DNA from: Paraburkholderia sp. BCC1886
Lineage (GTDB): Bacteria; Pseudomonadota; Gammaproteobacteria; Burkholderiales; Burkholderiaceae
DNA: 64,000 bases
NCBI RefSeq assembly: GCF_900996245.1
Contig: NZ_CAAJGK010000052.1
Span: forward strand, 186,001 to 250,000
Direction of reading: 5' to 3'
The translations under genes were made by a program, and so were the position numbers. This document shows positions 10,630-19,409 of this stretch, piece after piece. How positions within the stretch are numbered: the stretch's first letter is position 1; the number at the start of each line of letters is the position of its first letter. Below the pieces are notes generated by a model. That model saw only the letters and a program-made list of their open reading frames with translations. It was not told the origin of the DNA and searched no databases.

Positions 10630-11056
10630 GTAAGTCTCCAGTTTCGGTCCCAAAAACAACGTAATCGCCCCGTGCCCCCCGCTTCCCCTACACGTGTCGC
10701 TCAGTCCGGTGGACGATCACGCCGGTTGCATCGTTCATGCACTTGGCCAGCACGTTAGCCGGACTGTTTGTGGCAGGCGGCAACCCGTACTTGCGCGCAA
10801 GTGTAGGGCATCAAATTAATTTGTGGGATTTTTTTGAGGAAGTGGGATGAACACTAATAGCGTTTATCCAACAGCACCGGATGCGACTGGACAGACAGGC
10901 CGGAAAGCACCAACCCATGCGGGTTTCCGCCAGGTGAGGCATTCATCTAACTGCGCGGTCTAAAGCTTCAGGAGGTTTAAACCGTTAATGTTTCGAATGC
11001 GCTGGCGAAAGCGCTTTACGTTAAAAAACAGGCCTCTGTTAATGAAAAAAAAGCGT
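10630..11056. other. Gene-free region upstream of livJ
   Basis: About 425 bp between the livJ start and the terminator of the nitronate monooxygenase gene. It should hold the livJ promoter and leader. The only features are a partial hairpin around 10900-10930 (ACCCATGCGGGT) and A/T-rich stretches near 10810-10850. No riboswitch class was recognised. Confidence 0.45.
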
Positions 11057-11093
11057 AAAAAAAACGCGCTTCGCAACCGGTTGCGAGGCGCGC
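11057..11093 (-). terminator. Rho-independent terminator of the nitronate monooxygenase gene
   Basis: Long hairpin made of TCGCAACC / GGTTGCGA plus an outer CGCGC / GCGCG pairing, followed on the minus strand by eight T residues (complement of 11057-11064). It sits 16 bp past the stop codon. Confidence 0.88.
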
Positions 11094-11108
11094 CCGTGGC
11101 ATGGCGAA

Positions 11109-12212
11109 TCAGCGTTTGAAAGCAGCAATTCGCGCGGTTTCGTCGCGCCATTCCTGTTCGAGCCGCTTCATCAATTCAGTTGCGCTCAACCCTGCCTCGC
11201 GCCGTTGTCCCAACGCCGCCCCTTGTCCGGCCCACAGCGACAGATAGTCACTGTTCTGTGCCCGGGCCGCGCTTTGACGCAACTCCTGGGTCAAGGCGTT
11301 CTGCACGGGATACGGCGCAATCTTGTCCGTGGCTTCGCTCAAACGCTGCATCAACGGATTGCGGATGCCGCGCGCGTGACGTCCTGTGATGGCGCGCGTC
11401 ACCGCCGTCGAGGTATCGGATGCGCTGCGCAAGCGGTCCTTCCAGACTTGCGGAATCGCGCTTTCGGCGCAACCGAGAAACGCGGTGCCCATGGCCGCAG
11501 CCTGCGCGCCCAGTGCGAGCGCGGCCACGATGCCGCGGCCGTCCATGATGCCGCCCGCGGCGAGCACCGGCAGACCGGTCGCGTCGACCAGTTGCGGGAC
11601 CAGCGCAAGCGTGCCGACCAGCGCATCTTCGAACGCGCCGATGAAGGTGCCGCGATGCGCGCCCGCCTCCGCGCCCTGCGCGACGATCGCATCGGCACCC
11701 GCCTCGCGCCAGGCGAGACCTTCCGCGACATGCGTGGCGGTGCCTATTACATATAGACCGTTCGCATGAAGACGGGTCACGTCGTCCGCACTGAGCAAGC
11801 CGAACGTGAAGCTCGCGAGCGGCACCCGCAAGTCGATCAACGTTTGCAGTTGCGCGCGAAAGTCCGGCGCGTAGCGTTCGAGCGGCCGCCCCGGCGGCAA
11901 ATCGAACTCCGCGCGCAACGGGTCGATGGCTTCGAGCGCGCGGCGCACGCTCGCGTCGTCGGGCGTGAGGTCGTCGAGCACGAACAGGTTCACGCCGAAT
12001 GGACGATCCGTCAGCACGCGGATCGCCGCCACTTCGCCCGCAATCTTTTCGGGCGATAGCGCCGCGGCGGCAAGAAACCCCAGACCGCCTGCATTCGATA
12101 CCGCGGCAACCATCGCCGGGGTGGTCGGACCGCCCGCCATCGGCGCCTGCACGACGGGTACACGCATACCGAAACGTTCGGTCCACGGTGTCACAAAACT
12201 TTCTTCGCTCAT
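11109..12212 (-). CDS. Nitronate monooxygenase / 2-nitropropane dioxygenase-like FMN enzyme
   Basis: 367 residues forming an FMN-dependent TIM barrel of the NMO/FabK-like family. Family motifs are seen: VPVVQAPMAGGPTTPAMVAAV near the N-terminus, GADAIVAQGAEAGAHRG, and PVLAAGGIMDGRGIVAALAL for the FMN phosphate site. Members oxidise propionate-3-nitronate or alkyl nitronates, protecting against nitro-toxins. The start at 12212 follows AAGGATCG; the frame is open 72 codons further upstream without family similarity. It is divergent from the dienelactone hydrolase gene. Confidence 0.87.
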   Translation of the reverse strand: MSEESFVTPWTERFGMRVPVVQAPMAGGPTTPAMVAAVSNAGGLGFLAAAALSPEKIAGEVAAIRVLTDRPFGVNLFVLDDLTPDDASVRRALEAIDPLRAEFDLPPGRPLERYAPDFRAQLQTLIDLRVPLASFTFGLLSADDVTRLHANGLYVIGTATHVAEGLAWREAGADAIVAQGAEAGAHRGTFIGAFEDALVGTLALVPQLVDATGLPVLAAGGIMDGRGIVAALALGAQAAAMGTAFLGCAESAIPQVWKDRLRSASDTSTAVTRAITGRHARGIRNPLMQRLSEATDKIAPYPVQNALTQELRQSAARAQNSDYLSLWAGQGAALGQRREAGLSATELMKRLEQEWRDETARIAAFKR

Positions 12213-12472
12213 GATCGATCCTTTGCTGGCTGCATGACTTGTCTGCATGACACGTCGACGTGTGTCGACTGTACCGACGCGGCCGCCCGCAGAACAATGA
12301 ATTATCGAGAACGCTTCCATCGTCCGACGAGATTCTTGCCGTCCATGCCTGGCTGCGCGGCGTTTCTTTTGGTGGCAAACTGTCCGCCGCTTCGGGCATT
12401 CAAGCCTCTGGCCTTTTCCCGCATTCACTCAGACCGATTCCCGCAGCAATGCGCGGATCAATGGAGAGCACG

Positions 12473-13171
12473 ATGAGCACGACTTCCCGATGGATCGACA
12501 TACCCGCCGGCGACGATAGTTTCGGCGGCTACCTCGCTTTGCCCAAAGGCGGCAAAGGTCCGGCCGTCATCATCATTCAGGAAATCTTCGGCGTGAATGG
12601 TCATATCCGTTCGGTCGCCGACCAGTATGCGCAGGACGGTTACGTCGCGCTGGCGCCGGACGTTTTCTGGCGCGTGCAGCCGCGCGTCGAACTGACCTAT
12701 GACGGCGCGGATCGCGAGAAGGGCGTCGAACTGATGCAGAAACTCAATCTCGACGACGCCGTCGCCGATATCGGTTCGGCCGCCGCCGCATTGCGTGCGA
12801 TGCCGGAAGTGACCGGCAAGGTTGCCGCGATCGGCTACTGCTTCGGCGGACGCCTCGCGTATCTGGCCGCCGCACAAGGTTCCATCGACATCGCCGTGGC
12901 CTACTATGGCGGCGGCATCCAGAACCAGCTCGACGAAGCCGCGAAGATCAAGGTACCCATTCAGTTTCACTACGGCGAACTCGACGCGCACATTCCGCTG
13001 TCGGCGGTCGGTCAGATTCAGGAACGCTTCGCCGGCCGCACGGATGTCCAGTTCAACATCTATCCGAACGCCGACCACGGCTTCAACTGCTCGGAGCGCG
13101 CTTCGTACAACCAGCCCGCGGCGGCGCTCGCGCATGGCCGTACGCTGACGTTCCTCGGCGAACGCTCTTAA
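12473..13171 (+). CDS. Dienelactone hydrolase family protein
   Basis: 232 residues, alpha/beta hydrolase. The Cys nucleophile elbow GYCFGG (Cys about residue 123), an Asp in YGELDAHIP and a His in NADHGFNC make the Cys-Asp-His triad of carboxymethylenebutenolidase-type enzymes. The family opens dienelactone in chlorocatechol degradation, but many members have unrelated or unknown substrates, and no catechol genes are nearby. The ATG at 12473 follows GGAGAGCACG; an in-frame ATG at 12461 is a less likely start. Divergent from the nitronate monooxygenase gene. Confidence 0.87.
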   Translation: MSTTSRWIDIPAGDDSFGGYLALPKGGKGPAVIIIQEIFGVNGHIRSVADQYAQDGYVALAPDVFWRVQPRVELTYDGADREKGVELMQKLNLDDAVADIGSAAAALRAMPEVTGKVAAIGYCFGGRLAYLAAAQGSIDIAVAYYGGGIQNQLDEAAKIKVPIQFHYGELDAHIPLSAVGQIQERFAGRTDVQFNIYPNADHGFNCSERASYNQPAAALAHGRTLTFLGERS

Positions 13172-13319
13172 CGAGATCGGCGGCGGCCGCTGTTATTGCG
13201 CCGGCGGCTAACTCGTTTACTCTGCTGAAGACGGCACGCATTGCGCGTGCCGTCTTTTTGCATGGACCGTTTCATTCCGGCGACCTCATCCACCTTCCCT
13301 CAAGCGAGGAACCTCCGTC

Positions 13320-14840
13320 GTGCAATCAGACTATCTCGCCTACGATGCCATCGGCCTCGCCGAACTCGTGCGCAGCCGCGAGGCCAGCGCACGCGAATTG
13401 CTGGACATCGCGATTGCCCGCACCGAGGCCGTCAATCCCGCGATCAACGCCATCGTGCTGAAGGACTACGACGCCGCACGTCAGCGCGCGTCGCGCGACG
13501 ATGCGAGCCGGTCACCACGCACGAGCGAAGAACCGGCGGCGGGCGCTCGCGGCGCACTGGCCGGCGTGCCGTATCTGATCAAGGACCTGGGCGCACCGAT
13601 CGCCGGTCTGCGCATGGCAATGGGCAGCCGCCACTATCGTCATTTCATTCCAGACCAGGACGCGCCCGTCGTCGCGCTCGCGAAAGCGGCCGGCCTGAAC
13701 ATCTTCGCCAAGACCAGCACGTCCGAACTGGGACAGATGCCCTACACGGAGCCCGAACTGTTCGGCGCATGTCGTAACCCGTGGAACCTCGACCATACGC
13801 CGGGCGGTTCGAGCGGCGGCGCGGCGGCCTCCGTTGCAGCCGGCATCGTGCCGCTCGCGCATGCATCGGATGGCGGCGGATCGATCCGCATTCCCGCATC
13901 GTGTTGCGGGCTCTTTGGACTCAAACCGTCACGCGGACGCGTACCGCGCGCGACGCTCAAACCCGCCGTCGGCGAACTCGGTATCGATCACGCCATTTCA
14001 CGCAGCGTGCGCGACAGCGCGTTGCTACTCGATCTGCTGTCGGGCAACGCGGATCGGCCAGCCGGCGCGCCGGGCACTTTTCTCGGCGCGAGTCGCGAGC
14101 CGTGCAAGCCGCTGAAAATCGCCTACGTCACCGAGCCGATGCTGGCGCCAACACTTTCCGCCGAGTCGCGCGCCGCACTCGACGACGCGGCGCAACTGGC
14201 AACCTCGCTCGGCCATCACATCGAGCCGGTCACGCTCGGCATCGACTACGCGTCGGTAAGGCATGCGTTCCTGACGCTCTGGTCGGTCACCGCGGAAGAA
14301 CTCGTGCTGAACGCCGACCGCATTACCGGTCGCAAACCGCTGCGCGAAGAGTTCGAAATGTCGACTTGGGCGATGGCGCACGTGGGCCGCAAACTCGGCG
14401 AGCGCGGCTTGCCCGCTGCGCTCGAAGAACAGCGGCGCATTAGCGAACGCCTCACGCTTCTGCTGAACCGTTACGACGTGATTCTGTGCGCGACGCTTGC
14501 CGCGCCGCCGATCAAGATCGGCGAGATGCGGCCCACGTCGATGGAGCGCATGCAGATGCGCGCCGTCACCGCGATGCCGCTCGAAGCGTTGATGAAGAAG
14601 CTGCTGACCGAAGCCTCGAACAAGGCATTCGCGTGGGCGGGATGCACGGAACTGTTCAATCTGAGCGGGCAACCGGCGATGTCGGTGCCGCTCTACTGGA
14701 CTGCGCGTGGCCTGCCGGTCGGTGTGCAATTCGCCGCGCGTGAAGGCGGCGAAGCGACGCTGCTGCGTCTGGCCGCTCAACTCGAAGCGGCACGTCCATG
14801 GTTCGACAAACGGCCGCCGTTGATGCAGGCGCGCAGCTAG
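13320..14840 (+). CDS. Amidase signature family enzyme
   Basis: 506 residues with the full amidase signature. The Ser-cisSer-Lys triad is K88 (PYLIKDLG), S164 (PGGSSGG) and S188 (DGGGSIRIPAS), with the 24-residue spacing seen in the family. It should hydrolyse an aliphatic or aromatic amide in the cytosol. The GTG start at 13320 follows GCGAGGAACCTCC. It is unlikely to be GatA because no gatB or gatC lies near and the C-terminal region is of the 6-aminohexanoate/amidase type. The true substrate is unknown. Confidence 0.87.
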   Translation: MQSDYLAYDAIGLAELVRSREASARELLDIAIARTEAVNPAINAIVLKDYDAARQRASRDDASRSPRTSEEPAAGARGALAGVPYLIKDLGAPIAGLRMAMGSRHYRHFIPDQDAPVVALAKAAGLNIFAKTSTSELGQMPYTEPELFGACRNPWNLDHTPGGSSGGAAASVAAGIVPLAHASDGGGSIRIPASCCGLFGLKPSRGRVPRATLKPAVGELGIDHAISRSVRDSALLLDLLSGNADRPAGAPGTFLGASREPCKPLKIAYVTEPMLAPTLSAESRAALDDAAQLATSLGHHIEPVTLGIDYASVRHAFLTLWSVTAEELVLNADRITGRKPLREEFEMSTWAMAHVGRKLGERGLPAALEEQRRISERLTLLLNRYDVILCATLAAPPIKIGEMRPTSMERMQMRAVTAMPLEALMKKLLTEASNKAFAWAGCTELFNLSGQPAMSVPLYWTARGLPVGVQFAAREGGEATLLRLAAQLEAARPWFDKRPPLMQARS

Positions 14841-14864
14841 GCGGTGTTGTACGAAGTGGAGGAA

Positions 14865-15176
14865 TCAGGCCTTCTTGTTATAAGCGCTGCACCAGCCTTT
14901 GCCGGCGACCTGTTTGCCCGCGAACATCGGGCAGTTTGCGTAGGCGTCGGTGGCTTTGCCCTGATAGAAGCTGCAGTTGCTGCAGTCCTGACCGGCGGCG
15001 TATTTTGCGTAGCGGGCTTTGTCGACTTTGCTGGCGTCGGCCTTGTAGCCGAGTGCCTGTGCGGTCGGATCGGTGTCGGCGACTTTCGGTGCATCGGCAA
15101 AAGCCTGACGCGAAAGCGCGAGGGTGGAAGCCACACCGAGACTGGTGATCAAAAACGTACGACGGGACGATTTCAT
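14865..15176 (-). CDS. High-potential iron-sulfur protein (HiPIP)
   Basis: 103 residues with a twin-arginine signal (SRRTFLITS, cleavage near AFADA). The mature part has four cysteines, C65, C68, C82 and C96, in the HiPIP pattern that holds one 4Fe-4S cluster. HiPIPs are periplasmic electron carriers working at high potential between cytochrome bc1 and oxidases or reaction centres. The TAT signal fits export after cofactor insertion. The gene is convergent with the amidase gene and stands alone, so its redox partners are encoded elsewhere. Confidence 0.93.
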   Translation of the reverse strand: MKSSRRTFLITSLGVASTLALSRQAFADAPKVADTDPTAQALGYKADASKVDKARYAKYAAGQDCSNCSFYQGKATDAYANCPMFAGKQVAGKGWCSAYNKKA

Positions 15177-15347
15177 GGGGGACGCACTCCGTTATGGGGA
15201 ACTGATCGCCGTTCTTTGACGGCGGTGCCAAAGGATAGCAATGAAGCCCACACGCGTGACAGTCCAAATGGTAGAGATAACCGAATCGGTAACGGCCAGG
15301 TAAGCACGCGTCCGGCCGCTTCTGCTTACCGTCCGGTTACCTCGCGC

Positions 15348-16454
15348 TTACGCTCTTCCGCTCAATTCACAGACACGCTGCGCGATGGCGAGCGAGGCCG
15401 TGAGTCCCGGCGATTCGATCCCGAACAGATTGACGAGCCCGCGCACGCCATGCGCGGCCGCGCCCTGAATCACGAAGTCGGCGGCGGGTTCGCCCGGTCC
15501 CGACAGCTTCGGACGAATGCCCGCATAGGCCGGCTGCAACGCGCCGTCCGGCAGCGCGGGCCAGTACGCGCGAATCGCTGCATAGAAGGATTCCGCCCGC
15601 TGCGGATCGACGTCGTAATTGATCGCATCGACCCATTCGACGTCGGGACCGAAACGCGCCTGGCCGCCGAGATCGATCGTCAGATGCACGCCGAGCCCGG
15701 CTTCGTTCGGCATCGGGTAGATGAGCCGGCTGAAAGGCGCGCGTCCCGAGATGCCGAAATAGTTGCCGCGCGCGAGATACAGAGGCGGCACGTGGCGCGC
15801 GTCGAGTCCGCGAATTTGCCGCGCCAGCGCATTCGCATACAGGCCTGCACTGTTGATGACGCAAGCCGCGTTGATGGTAGTCGGCGCCGCGCCGCCCACC
15901 TTGACGATGAAGCGGCCATTGCTCGCTTCGATCGCTTCGACCGGGGCGTGAAACGCACACACCGCGCCGTCGCGCTCGGCGTCGCCCTGAATCGCCAGCA
16001 TCAACTGGTGACTGTCGACAATGCCCGTTTGCGGCGAGAACACCGCTTCGACGCATTCGAGCGCCGGTTCGAGTTCCTGCGCCTGTTCGCCCGTGATTCG
16101 CATCAGGTCGAGCACGCCGTTTTCGCGGCCCTTCGCCATGATGCTTTCGAGTTGAGGAATCTGATTGCGCGACGTGGCGACCAGCAGTTTGCCGCAGCGT
16201 GAGTGCGGGACGTGGTGTTCGGCGCAAAAGTCGTAAAGCATTTCGCGGCCGCGTACGCAAAGCGCCGCCTTGAGCGAGCCGCGAGGATAGTACAGGCCGG
16301 CGTGAATCACTTCGCTATTGCGCGAGCTGGTGCCCACGCCGATCGCTTCGGCCGCTTCCAGCACGATCACTTCGCGCCCGCGCGCGGCCAGCGCACGCGC
16401 GACGGCGAGACCGACGACGCCCGCGCCGATGACTACACATTCGATCTGATCCAT
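15348..16454 (-). CDS. FAD-dependent oxidoreductase, L-2-hydroxyglutarate oxidase-like
   Basis: 368 residues of the DAO/GlpD-like fold. An N-terminal dinucleotide-binding motif (VVIGAGVVGLAVARALAARG) is followed by SSRNSEVIHAGLYYP, a hallmark of the LhgO (YgaF) and related L-2-hydroxyacid oxidase group, and LYLARGNYFGISG. It probably oxidises L-2-hydroxyglutarate or a similar hydroxyacid and passes electrons to quinone. The start at 16454 is preceded by AGGAGAC; upstream codons in frame lack similarity. The upstream region 16455-16684 holds a nested hairpin. Confidence 0.84.
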   Translation of the reverse strand: MDQIECVVIGAGVVGLAVARALAARGREVIVLEAAEAIGVGTSSRNSEVIHAGLYYPRGSLKAALCVRGREMLYDFCAEHHVPHSRCGKLLVATSRNQIPQLESIMAKGRENGVLDLMRITGEQAQELEPALECVEAVFSPQTGIVDSHQLMLAIQGDAERDGAVCAFHAPVEAIEASNGRFIVKVGGAAPTTINAACVINSAGLYANALARQIRGLDARHVPPLYLARGNYFGISGRAPFSRLIYPMPNEAGLGVHLTIDLGGQARFGPDVEWVDAINYDVDPQRAESFYAAIRAYWPALPDGALQPAYAGIRPKLSGPGEPAADFVIQGAAAHGVRGLVNLFGIESPGLTASLAIAQRVCELSGRA

Positions 16455-16621
16455 GTCTCCTGGGCGCGACCCGCTTCGTCGCGCACTGCCTCGTTGATTC
16501 GATAACAAGAAGACAGGATACGGCTTGCGCAGGCTTTACACCGCTTGCTGCCGAACTTACCTGTCCTTGATTCGCGCAACCCGTATCTGCCAGATGCCGG
16601 TCTTGTCGGGTTAGCATCTCA

Positions 16622-16658
16622 GAAATAGCAATAATTGCCGCAGCAATCAAGCTATTTC
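16622..16658. repeat. Nested inverted repeat upstream of the FAD oxidoreductase gene
   Basis: GAAATAGC (16622-16629) pairs with GCTATTTC (16651-16658), and inside it ATTGC (16634-16638) pairs with GCAAT (16643-16647). It lies between the terminator of the AAA ATPase gene and the oxidoreductase start, in its promoter or leader region, so it may be an operator or a leader hairpin. Confidence 0.5.
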
Positions 16659-16684
16659 CGGTATTAAAACCCGATTTTGAGTGC

Positions 16685-16711
16685 AAAAAAGGCCGCCCGA
16701 GAGCGGCCTTT
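16685..16711 (-). terminator. Rho-independent terminator of the AAA ATPase gene
   Basis: Stem AAAGGCCGC / GCGGCCTTT with a six-base loop, followed on the minus strand by T residues (complement of A residues 16685-16690). It is 35 bp past the stop. Confidence 0.9.
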
Positions 16712-16745
16712 CTGCGAAAAACTGGCGAAAAACCGTGTCTAAACG

Positions 16746-17723
16746 TTAAAAACCAATGGTTTTTCGCCGATTTCCATAGTCGAGGCGGATATCGCCTGCT
16801 TCGATGCTGTCCCGACCGTCGATGCGCGCCGCGCCGAAGCCGTTCAGCATCGCGCGCCGCATCTCGCGCGGCGACGCGAGCTTCAGCGCATCGAGTGCGG
16901 CCTCGCCCAGCAGTTCGGGAAAGCGCAGTCCCCAGTTGTGCGCCGCGCGGATCTCGCCGTAGATGGCCTGCGCGATCCGGCGCGCGCCCGCGTGGTCGGG
17001 CGGCGGAATCTCGTAGACGTTCATCCGGTTCAGGATCGGCTCCGGAATCGAGCGCTCGTCATTGGCCGTGGCAATCCAGATCACATGGCCCGCGTTGATC
17101 GGAATCTCCGCAAACTCGTCGATAAAGCTCTGCGCCGTGTCGTGTTCGAGCAGCGCGTACAACGCGCCGAGCGGATCGTATTGAGAATCGCCGCCGGCCT
17201 TGTCGATTTCATCGACGGCGATCACCGGGTTCGCGTAGCTGCCGTTCACCAGCGCGTCGAACACTTTGCCCGGCTTCGCGTTCTTCCATTGCGACGACGC
17301 GCCCGACAGAATCCAGCCGGCCGTCAGCGAACTCATGGCCACATAGTGATAGGCGGTGCCGAGCAGGCGCGCCAACTGCTTGGCGAAGTGAGTCTTGCCG
17401 ATGCCCGGATCGCCCAGCAGCAGGATAGGCATCAGTTCGAGCCGGTCTTCGGTCTCCAGACAGAGCGCCACCTGTTTGCGGATGTCGTCGAGCGGCTCGG
17501 CGAAGTTGGGAAGCGCGTCGATCAGATCGTCGATCGACGGCATGCGGTTCGGCTTGACGCAAAAGCGCAGGTTGCCGGTTTTCAGCATTTTTTCGTAAGT
17601 GGCGCGCAAAGCTTCGTTGGCGCCATCGCCGAGATCGTTCAGCGCGGTCTCGACCCGATCGAGGTCGTAGACCTGACTGAACGATGCCACCGCGATTTCC
17701 TGTTTGACCATTGCTGTCGTCAT
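16746..17723 (-). CDS. Lon-like AAA+ ATPase without protease domain
   Basis: 325 residues. One AAA+ module is complete: Walker A GDPGIGKT (104-111), Walker B VIAVDEID (167-174), sensor-1 Asn in ATANDE (about 221) and an Arg finger in ILNRMNV (about 233). The segment around Walker B, with its PGKVFDAL and DEIDK stretches, most resembles the ATPase domain of Lon, but the Lon N-domain and the Ser-Lys protease domain are both absent. The N-terminal 100 residues are helical and unassigned. It is a single-gene unit with its own terminator, and its client or partner is unknown. Confidence 0.78.
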   Translation of the reverse strand: MTTAMVKQEIAVASFSQVYDLDRVETALNDLGDGANEALRATYEKMLKTGNLRFCVKPNRMPSIDDLIDALPNFAEPLDDIRKQVALCLETEDRLELMPILLLGDPGIGKTHFAKQLARLLGTAYHYVAMSSLTAGWILSGASSQWKNAKPGKVFDALVNGSYANPVIAVDEIDKAGGDSQYDPLGALYALLEHDTAQSFIDEFAEIPINAGHVIWIATANDERSIPEPILNRMNVYEIPPPDHAGARRIAQAIYGEIRAAHNWGLRFPELLGEAALDALKLASPREMRRAMLNGFGAARIDGRDSIEAGDIRLDYGNRRKTIGF

Positions 17724-17989
17724 CGCTCACCCCGTCTGGCTGATGCTGCTGTGGCGGCGCTCCATGACTTCATGGGCACCGTTTCGAGACCAGTGTAGCG
17801 ACGACATATTCGTGTGCAAGCCAGCAGTCGTGGGGCTCTGCTGCTAATCGGGGCAGATGCCTGCAGCGCTGGCGCTGAACCCGGCCCCGTTTCACGTGTC
17901 AGAAAAAGCGTTGCGTCCATCAGGCGTAAGATGGCCCTCTGACAAAAATGGCGGATGCCGCCCGACGCCGTAACTGGAGAAAAGTCTTT

Positions 17990-18484
17990 ATGTTGAAAAC
18001 CAGTCTCGTGGCTGTGCTGCTCGGCACTTCGTTGCTTGCGAATGCCCAACAACCGTCGACGCAGCAGGTCGTGCAGTGGCAATTACAGGTGATGCGCGAC
18101 GGTCAGCAGATCGACTCGTTCGACGGCACCACCACCGTCGGCCAGGCGCGCACGGATACGCATCACAAGGTGGTTCAGCACAACGTCGGCTGCAAGGATC
18201 GACCGGCCGGCAGTATCGACCTGACCCGCACGTTGACGGTTTCACCGCTGCAGGCGGATGCGAATGCCGTCACGCTGTCCATCGACGCGCAGGAAACGTT
18301 CGACGACGACACCGCGCAGCAAACCGACACCGGCTGCAAGCTGCCGCCGCAACCGCGCCAGGTGAGCGCGAGTCATCCGGGCCTGCGCGTGCCGGCGGGT
18401 CAATGGGCGAGTTGGACGATCGTCGACAAGAATCCGAACCTGGTCTACCGCGTGCATGCGAGTCTCTCGAACAGCCCGAGCTAA
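17990..18484 (+). CDS. Exported hypothetical protein
   Basis: 164 residues with a clear Sec signal peptide (MLKTSLVAVLLGTSLLANAQ, cleavage near ANAQ). The mature part has two cysteines, about residues 66 and 113, which could form one disulfide. It is predicted to be beta-rich and lies in the periplasm or is secreted. No domain was recognised. The ATG at 17990 follows GGAGAAAAGTCTTT. A 74-bp gap precedes the EEP hydrolase gene, so the two could be co-transcribed. Confidence 0.7.
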   Translation: MLKTSLVAVLLGTSLLANAQQPSTQQVVQWQLQVMRDGQQIDSFDGTTTVGQARTDTHHKVVQHNVGCKDRPAGSIDLTRTLTVSPLQADANAVTLSIDAQETFDDDTAQQTDTGCKLPPQPRQVSASHPGLRVPAGQWASWTIVDKNPNLVYRVHASLSNSPS

Positions 18485-18558
18485 ACCGGGCTACCCGATC
18501 GACACCGTGCACCTGACACTCTCGATATCCCCTGAAACAGAACACGTGGACACGCGGC

Positions 18559-19356
18559 ATGCGAAACCCCGAAGAATTGATCCGCGAGAGCGCAGCGCCC
18601 AAGGATTTCGTGGCGGTGAGCTGGAATCTGCATAAAGGCCGGACTCCGCTCGGCTTCCAGGCGTGGGAAGCCATGCAACGCTGGGTTCAATCGACTCACG
18701 CGGATGCGTATTTTCTGCAGGAAGCGATGGCGCGGCGCATGCCGGCGCCGGTGCTGGCGAGCAGCTTTGGCGCGCCGCTCGCCGATCCGATGAACGACGT
18801 CTGGCATTGCCAGGCCACTGAGATAGCCCGCGCGCTGGAACTCGACATCGCCCTCGGACCGAACGTGTTCAAGCCGTCGTGGCGACATGGCAATGCGATT
18901 CTGTCGCCGCATCCGCTCGATCTGGGCGGACGCTGGGACATCTCCGCGCATCGCTTCGAAAAGCGCGGCTTGCTGGTCGCGCGCGCGACCTTCGGCGGTC
19001 ATTCGGTGACGTTGTTGTGCGCGCACCTGGCGCTCACGCGCTCGGCGCGCTTGCGGCAGATGAACTGGATCGCACACTGGATCGCCAAGGAAGCGCCGGA
19101 AGGTCCGCTGGTTCTCGCGGGCGACTTCAACGACTGGCGCAACGACTCGGTGCCGCTGTTCCGTGAACACGGCTTGCAGGAAGTCGCGACCTTGCTCGGC
19201 GAGTCGGGCCGCACGTTTCCGGCTTTTTCACCGGCCCTGGCGCTCGACAAGATGTTCGTGCGCGGCATGGAACCGATCGAATGGATTCAGCCGACTCAGG
19301 AAACCGCGTGGCTGTCCGACCATTTGCCGTATATGGCGCGCTTGCGGGTGAGTTGA
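18559..19356 (+). CDS. Endonuclease/exonuclease/phosphatase (EEP) family protein
   Basis: 265 residues with the EEP metal-dependent phosphodiesterase motifs in order: N in VSWNLHKG (N23), E in YFLQEA (E55), GDFNDW and the terminal SDHLPY His. This fold covers DNA-repair nucleases, sphingomyelinases and inositol phosphatases; the small size and lack of a signal peptide suggest a cytosolic DNA or phosphoester hydrolase. The lineage commonly keeps it as a stand-alone gene. The substrate cannot be fixed from sequence. It is convergent with the mutarotase gene. Confidence 0.82.
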   Translation: MRNPEELIRESAAPKDFVAVSWNLHKGRTPLGFQAWEAMQRWVQSTHADAYFLQEAMARRMPAPVLASSFGAPLADPMNDVWHCQATEIARALELDIALGPNVFKPSWRHGNAILSPHPLDLGGRWDISAHRFEKRGLLVARATFGGHSVTLLCAHLALTRSARLRQMNWIAHWIAKEAPEGPLVLAGDFNDWRNDSVPLFREHGLQEVATLLGESGRTFPAFSPALALDKMFVRGMEPIEWIQPTQETAWLSDHLPYMARLRVS

Positions 19357-19369
19357 GCTTCCGAGCAAT

Positions 19370-19390
19370 GCGCCGCTTTCCATGCGGCGC
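19370..19390. terminator. Hairpin between convergent EEP and mutarotase genes
   Basis: GCGCCGC / GCGGCGC with a seven-base loop, in the 53-bp gap between two convergent genes. There is no T-run on either side, so it may act as a weak bidirectional transcript end rather than a classic terminator. Confidence 0.4.
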
Positions 19391-19409
19391 TCGCTTCAAG
19401 GCTTGCGAT

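Noticed and set aside
13241..14443. Arg-rich frames overlapping the amidase gene
   Set aside because: Shadow frames of a GC-rich gene; the amidase frame has the full catalytic signature.
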